Assembly: GCA_019245555.1 (NCBI GenBank)
Contig: JAFARH010000002.1
Location: 1 to 6,089, forward strand
Length of the DNA: 6,089 bases
Origin: Betaproteobacteria bacterium
GTDB taxonomy: Bacteria > Pseudomonadota > Gammaproteobacteria > Burkholderiales > SG8-39
Reading direction: 5' to 3'
Part shown: positions 1 through 6,089 of the stretch, piece by piece
How positions within the stretch are numbered: position 1 is the first letter of the stretch
How the letters are laid out: each line of letters starts with the position of its first letter
Notes under the pieces: generated by a model
Database searches by the model: none
What the model was told of the DNA's origin: nothing
Seen by the model: the letters and a program-made list of their open reading frames with translations, nothing else
Position numbers and translations under genes: made by a program

Positions 1-84
1 ATGGCGGTAGTGCAGGTCACCGGCCTGGTCGAGCCGGAAGCTAAGCTGGAAATCGAAGCCACGGCGGTCGTTCCGGAGAAATGA
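1..84 (+). CDS. RidA/YjgF-family protein, C-terminal fragment (5' end outside window)
   Basis: The window opens inside a frame-1 coding sequence; only its last 27 residues are present, ending at the TGA at 82-84. They read as the final beta strands of the RidA (reactive intermediate deaminase, YjgF/UK114) fold: a VVQVTGL strand, then LEIEATAVV, which matches the family's conserved EIEA end. RidA proteins are small cytosolic trimers that hydrolyse enamines and imines to ketones and ammonia. The ATG at position 1 is probably an internal methionine, because the piece is far too short for the roughly 130-residue family. The stop codon overlaps the first of two possible starts of the next gene (ATGA, 81-84), so the two genes are probably translationally coupled. 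Against the E. coli protein recalled from memory, Glu17 matches Glu120, while Met1 falls where the substrate-binding Arg105 would be. Family assignment is fairly secure; the subfamily cannot be told from this fragment. Confidence 0.72.
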   Translation: MAVVQVTGLVEPEAKLEIEATAVVPEK

Positions 85-86
85 GC

Positions 87-2417
87 ATGAAAGTGACCAT
101 CATTGGAGGAGGGCCCGGCGGCATGTACTTCGCGCTGCTGGCGAAGAAGGCGTGGCCGCGATGGGACATCACCGTCTATGAGCGCAACAGGCCGGATGAC
201 ACCTTTGGGTTCGGCGTGGTGTTCTCCGACCAGACGCTCGACACGTTCAAGGCCTACGACCTCGTCACCTACGAGCGCATCCGGCGCCGCTTCGCCTATT
301 GGGGCGACGTCGACGTGGTCTACAAGGGCCAGACGCTGCGCTCGGGCGGTAACGGCTTCTGCGGCTGCTCCCGCGTCGCGCTCCTCAACATCTTGCAGGA
401 CCGCGGTCGCGAGCTTGGCGTGAACATGCGCTTTCAGCGCGAGGTGGAAGGCCTCGAGGAGTTCGCCGATTCCGATCTAATCGTGGTGGCCGACGGCATC
501 GCCTCGAAGATTCGCGAGAAATACAAGGATCACTTCCAGCCGAGCGTGGATTTGCGGCCGAACAAGTTCACGTGGCTGGGATCCACGCGGTCATTGGACG
601 CGTTCAAGTATTTCTTCCGCGAGACCAAGGAGGGCGTGCTGCTCGCCCACGTCTACCAGTACGAGCCCAACCGCTCGACCTGGGTGATCGAGATGGACGA
701 GACGACCTGGCGCAATTTCGGCTTCGACAAGTTGAGCGAAACCGAGATGCTGCCGGTGCTCGAGAAGGTCTTTGCCGAGGAGCTCGATGGCCATCCGCTG
801 ATCGTCAACCGCTCTCTGTGGCGCAACTTTCCGAACATCACGAACAAGACCTGGGTGCGCGGCAATGCCGTGCTGGTGGGTGATGCCAAGGCGACCGCGC
901 ATTTCTCCATCGGCTCGGGCACCAAGCTCGCGATGGAGGATGCGATTGCGCTCTATGAAGCGTTCCGCAAGGACCAGGACGTGAAGAAGGCGCTGACGCG
1001 CTATGACAATGTGCGGCGCGAGGAGGTGGAGAAGACCCAGCACGCCGCCAATGTCTCGCTCGCCTGGTTCGAGAATATGAAGCGCTACTGGGGCATGGAT
1101 CCCGAGCAGTTCGCGTTCGGCGTCATGTCGCGCTCGAAGCAGATCACCTGGGAAAACCTCGAGCTGCGCGACGAGGCGTTCGTGCGGCGCGTGCACCGCT
1201 GGTTCGCGCACCGGGTGAAGAAGCAGGGCTTCGACATCGACGTCGAGAAGCCGCCCGTTCCGATGTTCACGCCGCTCCGTTTGCGCGACATGGTGGTCGA
1301 GAACCGCGTGGTCGTCTCGCCGATGGACCAGTACTCCGCGGTCGATGGCGTGCCGGGCGACTGGCATTTCGTGCATCTCGGCAGCCGTGCCGTCGGCGGT
1401 GCCGGCTTGGTGTATGTGGAGATGACGTGTCCATCGCCTGAAGCGCGCATCTCGCCGGGGGACACGGGCCTATGGAACGAGGCCCAGGCTGCGGCCTTCA
1501 AGCGCATCGTCGATTTCTGCCACGCGAACTCGAAAGCGAAAATGTGCATGCAGCTCGGCCACTCCGGCCGCAAGGGCTCGACGCAGCTCGGCTGGGAGCG
1601 CATGGACTATCCGCTCGAGAAGGGCAACTGGCCGATCGTGTCGGCATCGGCGATTCCGTACTACGAGGGCGTCTCGCAGGTGCCGCTCGAGCTCGATCGC
1701 AAGGGCATGGAGAAAATCGTCGCGGATTTCGTGCGCTCGACGCGCTACGCCGAGCAGGCGGGATTCGACATGCTCGAGATCCATATGGCGCACGGCTATC
1801 TGCTCGCGAGCTTCATCTCGCCGCTCACCAATAAACGCACCGACCCGTACGGCGGCAGCATCGAGAATCGGATGCGTTTCCCGCTCGAAGTCTTCCGCGA
1901 GTGTCGCGCAGCGTGGCCGAAGCACAAGCCGATGTCGGCGCGCATCTCGGCGACCGATTGGGCGCCGGGCGGGCTATCGGGCACCGACCTCATTACCTTC
2001 ACTCGCGCGCTGAAGGATGCGGGCTGCGATCTCATCGACGTGTCCACCGGGCAGACCGTGCCGCACCAGCGGCCGGTCTATGGGCGCATGTACCAGGCGT
2101 CGTACGCCGACTGGGTGCGAAACGAAGTCGGCATCGCGACGATGACGGTCGGCGCAGTCACGACGCCCGACCAGGTCAACACGCTGCTTGCCGCAGGCAA
2201 GGCGGATCTCGTCGCTCTGGCGCGGCCGCACCTGGCGAATCCGTACTTCACGCTGCAGGCGTCCGCCTGGTACCAGCACACGAATCAGTTCTGGCCGCTG
2301 CAATACCTCACGGGCCGCGACCAGGCCTTCCGGAATGCCGTACGTGAGCGCGCCGACGCCATCGATCTGCGCATCAAGGCGCGGCCCGACAGCCACGAAG
2401 TGAAGAAGGCCGCGTGA
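87..2417 (+). CDS. 2-aminobenzoyl-CoA monooxygenase/reductase (bifunctional salicylyl-CoA 5-hydroxylase/oxidoreductase family)
   Basis: A 776-residue cytosolic flavoprotein made of two enzymes. Residues 1 to about 380 form an FAD-dependent aromatic hydroxylase: dinucleotide-binding GGGPGG at 7-12, a DG motif at 136-137, and the FAD-ribityl GD motif at 265-266 (LVGDAKATAHF). From about 393 to the end lies an Old Yellow Enzyme-type FMN/NADH oxidoreductase: FTPLRLRDMVVENRVVVSPM, the paired active-site histidines H566 and H569 (EIHMAHGYLL), then SPLTNKRTDPYGGS and a C-terminal FMN-phosphate region (ADLVALARP). Known members use O2 and NADH to hydroxylate an aromatic CoA thioester at C5; in 2-aminobenzoyl-CoA monooxygenase/reductase the OYE half then reduces the ring to a non-aromatic ketone. 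Length is normal for the family. The GGAG at 75-78 lies 8 nt before ATG 87 but only 2 nt before ATG 81, so I prefer 87; ATG 81 (778 residues, ATGA overlap) is the alternative. The adjacent RidA favours an amino-substituted substrate, but salicylyl-CoA is not excluded. Confidence 0.9.
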   Translation: MKVTIIGGGPGGMYFALLAKKAWPRWDITVYERNRPDDTFGFGVVFSDQTLDTFKAYDLVTYERIRRRFAYWGDVDVVYKGQTLRSGGNGFCGCSRVALLNILQDRGRELGVNMRFQREVEGLEEFADSDLIVVADGIASKIREKYKDHFQPSVDLRPNKFTWLGSTRSLDAFKYFFRETKEGVLLAHVYQYEPNRSTWVIEMDETTWRNFGFDKLSETEMLPVLEKVFAEELDGHPLIVNRSLWRNFPNITNKTWVRGNAVLVGDAKATAHFSIGSGTKLAMEDAIALYEAFRKDQDVKKALTRYDNVRREEVEKTQHAANVSLAWFENMKRYWGMDPEQFAFGVMSRSKQITWENLELRDEAFVRRVHRWFAHRVKKQGFDIDVEKPPVPMFTPLRLRDMVVENRVVVSPMDQYSAVDGVPGDWHFVHLGSRAVGGAGLVYVEMTCPSPEARISPGDTGLWNEAQAAAFKRIVDFCHANSKAKMCMQLGHSGRKGSTQLGWERMDYPLEKGNWPIVSASAIPYYEGVSQVPLELDRKGMEKIVADFVRSTRYAEQAGFDMLEIHMAHGYLLASFISPLTNKRTDPYGGSIENRMRFPLEVFRECRAAWPKHKPMSARISATDWAPGGLSGTDLITFTRALKDAGCDLIDVSTGQTVPHQRPVYGRMYQASYADWVRNEVGIATMTVGAVTTPDQVNTLLAAGKADLVALARPHLANPYFTLQASAWYQHTNQFWPLQYLTGRDQAFRNAVRERADAIDLRIKARPDSHEVKKAA

Positions 2418-3096
2418 TCGAGCTTTGGGAGCTGAAGGGGAAAGGCGATCGGCCCTACAGCCTGTTCTCCTGGCGCACGCGCATGGCGCTCAAGCACAAG
2501 GGCCTGGAATTCAAATCGCACCCGGTGCCGATGAGCGACAAAGCCGCAATTGCGTTCTCCGGCGGCAAGACGGTGCCGATCATCAAGGATGGCGAGACTG
2601 TGGTGCGCGACTCGTGGAAGATCGCCGAGTACCTCGAAGACCGTTATCCGAACAATCCTTCACTCTTTGGAGGTGCCATCGGGCGAGGGGTCACGCAGGC
2701 CTTCAACACGTGGGTCGACCGGGTGGTCGTGCCCGCGGCGATGCCCGTGATCGTCGCAGATGTTCACGAACGCGTTGACCCGGCGGACGAGGCATTCTTC
2801 CGTCAGCAATTCGAAGGCTTCCTAAAATCCACGCTAGAAGAGTCACGTGCGCGACGCCCGCAATCGCTCGAACGGCTGACGAGGGCGCTCGAGCCGATGC
2901 AAGCGGCGCTCAAGCGCCAGACATTTATTTGCGGAACGGCACCGGCGTACGCCGACTACATTCTCTTCTCCGTGCTTCAGTGGATGCGCGTGACGAGCCC
3001 GCAGGACATATTTAACAGTTCCGACCCTTTATCCGGGTGGCGCTCGCGAATGCTCGACCTGTACGATGCGTTCGCGCGCAACGTTCCCACCGCTTA

Positions 3097-3097
<1 letters not shown>
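2414..3097 (+). CDS. Glutathione S-transferase, beta-etherase (LigE)-like N-terminal domain
   Basis: A 227-residue cytosolic glutathione transferase. Residues 1-80 form the thioredoxin-like GSH-binding domain. YSLFSWRTRMALKHKG at 15-30 resembles the Ser-x-x-x-Trp-Arg-Thr segment of LigE-type beta-etherases, with Ser16 in the likely catalytic serine position. The cis-proline is Pro55 (TVPII), and Asp66-Ser67 is the usual gamma-glutamyl-binding pair. The remainder is the helical C-terminal domain that shapes the substrate pocket. The start is GTG at 2414, inside the stop of the flavoprotein gene (GTGA overlap of 4 nt), with AAGG at 2406-2409 as ribosome-binding site. Its stop overlaps the start of the kinase gene by 1 nt. 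Tight coupling suggests a role in the same aromatic pathway, for example detoxifying an electrophilic intermediate or cleaving an ether, but the substrate cannot be inferred. The stretch around 2820-3040 has somewhat more A/T-rich codons than the flanking genes, which alone is not evidence of transfer. Confidence 0.88.
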
Positions 3098-4395
<1,298 letters not shown>

Positions 4396-4399
4396 CGGC

Positions 4400-4846
4400 T
4401 TGGTTCTACCCCTCCTGCTCTTCGTTGGTGCCGCGCATGCTTACGACGTGAACGGCGTAGCGCTCGGCGCAAGCGAGAAGGACATTCGGGAGAAGTTTCC
4501 GTACGCGAATTGCCGGGCGCTGGAATGGCCGAGCCGCGCCGCCGACCGGCGCTGCGACGACTCGCGCGTCATCTTCGCGGGTGTCGACGCGAGCGTGACG
4601 TTCTATCTGCGCAAGGGCACGGTCGAAGGCTTCGACGTGCGCTTCGACCATCGCGACGTCGCCGGCATCGTCAAATTCCTGACGCCGCGCTACGGCCCGC
4701 CGGCGTTCGAAGGGCCAGGCCCGGTGATGGCACAGTGGAAGAACAAGGCCGAGCGCGCCACCATCACTTCGGATCAAGGCAGGCGCCGCGCGTCACTGCT
4801 CGTGTCGCGCGGCACCTTCGAGGACGAGATCTACAAGGTACGTTAG
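4400..4846 (+). CDS. Small exported protein of unknown function
   Basis: A 148-residue protein I cannot assign to a named family. Residues 1-14 look like a short signal peptide: a Leu-rich core (LPLLLFVG) followed by AHA, giving a likely signal peptidase I cut after Ala14 and a periplasmic mature protein of about 134 residues. The mature part opens with VNGVALGASEKDIREKFP, a pattern common at the start of small envelope proteins of unknown function. It has two early cysteines, C38 and C52, that could form a disulfide; the rest alternates beta-like and charged segments. The start is poorly supported. TTG 4400 lies 4 nt after the kinase stop, no good ribosome-binding site precedes it, and the resulting signal peptide lacks the usual N-terminal Lys or Arg. 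No ATG or GTG in this frame sits closer to the signal peptide. It appears to be the last gene of the + strand operon; its stop overlaps the opposing gene's stop. Confidence 0.7.
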   Translation: MVLPLLLFVGAAHAYDVNGVALGASEKDIREKFPYANCRALEWPSRAADRRCDDSRVIFAGVDASVTFYLRKGTVEGFDVRFDHRDVAGIVKFLTPRYGPPAFEGPGPVMAQWKNKAERATITSDQGRRRASLLVSRGTFEDEIYKVR

Positions 4847-5265
4847 AGCTTGCGCAGCGCCTTCACGGCCTTGGCCGCGTCGTCTTCGGTGTCGAGGACG
4901 AGGAAGGAGAGGAAGTTTTTGCCCACCACGCTCGCCTGCATGCCGCGGAAGCTGATGCCGCTGTCCGCGAGGCAGCGCGCAATCTTCGAGCCGAGGCCCG
5001 GCTTGTCGGTGCCCTCGATCCGTATGCCCTTCATGCTCTCGTGGCGGCTGAAGCCGGCTTCTTCCGCCGCGCGCTTCACCTTGGCGCCTTCGATCGGCCC
5101 CGCGAACAGGATCCCTTGTCCCGGATGCTCGGGCGTGCGGCGCGCGAACACCACCTCGAGATCTGCGCCCGCTCTGGCGAGCGCCTCCAGCTTCTCGGCG
5201 GCACCTCCCGCACGATCGTCGATCACGGCCATCCATACGTCGTTGCGACTTGCTTTGATCGCCAT
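4843..5265 (-). CDS. ACT-domain protein with two ACT-like halves
   Basis: A 140-residue cytosolic protein. The C-terminal half (about 78-140) is a good ACT domain: IRIEGTDKPGLGSKIARCLADSGI holds the conserved DxPG turn and following helix that usually form the amino-acid-binding edge, then two strands and a final helix. Residues about 8-70 look like a second, more diverged ACT-like fold (VWMAVIDDRAGGAAEKLEALARAGADL). No catalytic domain is attached, so it is probably a stand-alone ligand sensor or modulator. The ligand is unknown. The ATG is preceded on the minus strand by AAGGAG (5272-5277) with 6 nt spacing, an excellent ribosome-binding site that fixes the start. It is divergent from the thiol dioxygenase gene across 45 bp and ends tail to tail with the exported-protein gene, stops overlapping by 4 bp. 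A link to cysteine or sulfur metabolism is suggested only by this position. Confidence 0.8.
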   Translation of the reverse strand: MAIKASRNDVWMAVIDDRAGGAAEKLEALARAGADLEVVFARRTPEHPGQGILFAGPIEGAKVKRAAEEAGFSRHESMKGIRIEGTDKPGLGSKIARCLADSGISFRGMQASVVGKNFLSFLVLDTEDDAAKAVKALRKL

Positions 5266-5310
5266 GGCTCACTCCTTGGAAGTGGAACGGGGGAGGGATA
5301 ATCTACTCCC
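5266..5310. promoter_or_regulatory. Divergent intergenic region between ACT-protein and thiol-dioxygenase genes
   Basis: These 45 bp are the only real intergenic gap in the window and must hold or border the start signals of both divergent genes. Visible elements are a minus-strand Shine-Dalgarno (AAGGAG, 5272-5277), a purine-rich GGGAGGG at 5291-5297 that could serve the + gene although it lies 13 nt from the ATG, and a -10-like GATAAT at 5297-5302. A TTGGAA at 5276-5281 is a weak -35 candidate with a short 15 bp spacer. GGGAG (5291-5295) and CTCCC (5306-5310) form a 5 bp inverted repeat with a 10 nt loop directly before the ATG. The promoter assignment is tentative; each single element could arise by chance. 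Confidence 0.35.
5272..5277 (-). promoter_or_regulatory. Ribosome-binding site of the ACT-domain gene
   Basis: On the minus strand this reads AAGGAG, a full match to the Shine-Dalgarno core, 6 nt before the ATG at 5265-5263. It is the strongest ribosome-binding site in the window and settles the start of the ACT-domain gene. Confidence 0.75.
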
Positions 5311-5889
5311 ATGGATAAGCGCGCGATAGCACGAAACCAGGAAATCGAAGCCGCGGTCGCCGACGTGCGACAGATCGAGAAGAAAGACGGGGTCACGCGT
5401 GCAAGCTTGGAGAAGATCAAGCAGCGCCTGATGCGCCTTGCGGCGCGGCAAGAACTCTTCACCTCGGCCGATTACCCGCCACCGCAGCCTGGCTCCAAGC
5501 GCAATTCGTGTCTCTACCGGGTGTCCGAGGACACGGACCATCGCTTCGCGCTGTATGTAAATTCCTCCGATGGGAATTACGGCACGCCGGCGCACAACCA
5601 CACCACCTGGGCGGTGATCGTCGGCGTTTCCGGCGAAGAATTGAATCGGTTCTACGACCGCGTCGATAGCGGCGTTAAGGAAAAAGGCAATGCGGTGGTG
5701 AAGCAGGGCACCGGCGTCGCCTTCATGCCCGAAGACCTGCACTCGATCCACATCGAGGCGCCGCTCATCAACTTCCACATGTACGGCCTCGCGCTCGAGG
5801 AGCTGCATCAGCGCGAGTACTACAAGGCGGAAGAGCGCGCGTGGAAAGTGTTCCCGCCGCATTCGGACATCCGCGAAGCACGCAGTTGA
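5311..5889 (+). CDS. Thiol dioxygenase, cysteine dioxygenase / 3-mercaptopropionate dioxygenase family (cupin)
   Basis: A 192-residue cytosolic non-heme iron enzyme of the cupin fold, close to the usual length of about 190-200. After a helical N-terminus rich in charged residues, the metal-binding core appears as H95 and H97 (TPAHNHTTW) and H144 (PEDLHSIHI), matching the three-histidine iron site of cysteine dioxygenase. R70 is a candidate carboxylate-binding arginine, about 25 residues before H95 as in the mammalian enzyme. H156 and Y158 (NFHMYG) match the His and Tyr of the Ser-His-Tyr triad, but the serine position is Asn154. Family members oxidise a thiol such as cysteine or 3-mercaptopropionate to the sulfinate with O2. 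The PAHNHTTW context looks more like bacterial mercaptoalkanoate dioxygenases than mammalian CDO, and no cysteine sits where the Cys-Tyr cofactor would form. The substrate is undecided. The next gene, a rhodanese, starts inside its stop codon, supporting a sulfur-metabolism unit. Confidence 0.85.
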   Translation: MDKRAIARNQEIEAAVADVRQIEKKDGVTRASLEKIKQRLMRLAARQELFTSADYPPPQPGSKRNSCLYRVSEDTDHRFALYVNSSDGNYGTPAHNHTTWAVIVGVSGEELNRFYDRVDSGVKEKGNAVVKQGTGVAFMPEDLHSIHIEAPLINFHMYGLALEELHQREYYKAEERAWKVFPPHSDIREARS

Positions 5890-6089
5890 TCTCGGCAAAG
5901 GATTTGCAGGCGCGCCTCGCGGGGCACGGTGAGCTCGCCCTTCTCGATGTGCGCGAGCAGGGCGTGCATTACCGCGGTCATCCGTTCTACGCTTCTTCGG
6001 CACCGCTTTCGCGCCTGGAGATGGTCATCGCCGATCTCGTGCCCCGAAAGAGCGCGCCCATCGTGGTGTTCGACAGCGGCGAAGGCCTC
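5886..6089 (+). CDS. Rhodanese-family sulfurtransferase, N-terminal part (3' end outside window)
   Basis: The first 68 codons of a gene running off the right edge; no stop is met. LALLDVREQGVHYRGHPFYASSAPL at residues 17-41 is the characteristic rhodanese opening (a strand ending in DVRE, then a glycine-histidine loop), and APIVVFDSGEGL at 57-68 is the strand and loop that normally carry the catalytic cysteine. Here Asp63 occupies the expected cysteine position, so this first domain is probably not catalytic. In multi-domain rhodaneses an inactive first domain is common, and active domains may follow beyond the window. The start is taken as TTG 5886, overlapping the dioxygenase stop (TTGA, 4 nt); no clear ribosome-binding site or nearby ATG or GTG offers a better choice. 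Pairing with a thiol dioxygenase suggests handling of sulfane or sulfite sulfur derived from thiols. Confidence 0.8.
   Translation, partial: MISAKDLQARLAGHGELALLDVREQGVHYRGHPFYASSAPLSRLEMVIADLVPRKSAPIVVFDSGEGL

Noticed and set aside
591..1376. Minus-strand open frame (261 codons) opposite the flavoprotein gene
   Set aside because: It is a GC-rich antisense shadow; the + strand product has clear FAD and OYE motifs through the same stretch.
2820..3040. Locally more A/T-rich codon use in the GST gene, considered as a sign of recent transfer
   Set aside because: The shift is mild and confined to the C-terminal, less conserved part; the gene is tightly overlapped with both neighbours.
3037..3096. 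Upstream in-frame start that would add 20 residues to the kinase
   Set aside because: It would overlap the GST gene by 61 nt and add an Arg-rich tail with no family counterpart; ATG 3097 directly precedes the kinase fold and overlaps the GST stop neatly.
4866..4877. Palindrome CGGCCTTGGCCG near the 3' end of the ACT gene, considered as a terminator
   Set aside because: The 2 nt loop is too small for a stable intrinsic terminator, no T-tract follows on either strand, and it lies inside coding sequence.
4510..5301. Plus-strand open frame (263 codons) spanning the exported-protein end and the ACT gene
   Set aside because: It overlaps two better-supported genes, is rich in Arg and Ala, and has no visible motif or ribosome-binding site.
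5269..6003. Minus-strand open frame (244 codons) opposite the thiol dioxygenase and rhodanese genes
   Set aside because: It is antisense to a gene with intact iron-ligand histidines, and its low-complexity His/Arg/Val-rich product is typical of a shadow frame.

Overview
This 6.1 kb window is dense, high-GC bacterial chromosome with almost no non-coding DNA. No rRNA, tRNA, CRISPR array, transposase or other mobile-element signal was seen. The gene content (a CoA-thioester aromatic monooxygenase/reductase, a LigE-like glutathione transferase, a Hanks kinase fused to a cyclic-nucleotide domain, and a thiol dioxygenase next to a rhodanese) suggests a proteobacterium. A betaproteobacterium is most likely, but the lineage is an inference from gene families and base composition only.

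Left block (1-4846, all + strand): five genes run head to tail, overlapping or separated by 4 nt at most. They are the C-terminal end of a RidA/YjgF-family protein (1-84), a two-domain flavoprotein of the 2-aminobenzoyl-CoA monooxygenase/reductase or salicylyl-CoA 5-hydroxylase family (87-2417), a glutathione S-transferase (2414-3097), a serine/threonine kinase with a C-terminal cyclic-nucleotide-binding domain (3097-4395), and a small exported protein of unknown function (4400-4846). The flavoprotein hydroxylates the ring of an aromatic CoA thioester and then reduces it, removing aromaticity without ring cleavage by a dioxygenase. With 2-aminobenzoyl-CoA the product is an enamine. A RidA-family enamine/imine hydrolase encoded directly upstream therefore fits the aminobenzoyl-CoA assignment better than the salicylyl-CoA one. 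The kinase and the exported protein sit in the same apparent transcription unit, but no pathway role for them is visible.

Right block (4843-6089): a minus-strand gene for a small protein with two ACT-like halves ends tail to tail with the left block, the stop codons overlapping by 4 bp. It is divergent, across a 45 bp gap, from a cupin-fold thiol dioxygenase gene (5311-5889). That gene overlaps by 4 nt the start of a rhodanese-family sulfurtransferase gene cut by the window edge (5886-6089). Dioxygenase and rhodanese together point to cysteine or mercaptoalkanoate sulfur metabolism. The ACT protein could sense an amino acid linked to it, but that is inference.

The clearest points for follow-up are the kinase-cNMP fusion inside a catabolic operon, the RidA/enamine link, and three apparent replacements of key residues (RidA Arg to Met, thiol-dioxygenase triad Ser to Asn, rhodanese Cys to Asp). 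All three rest on alignment from memory. I found no strong evidence for a wholly new system.
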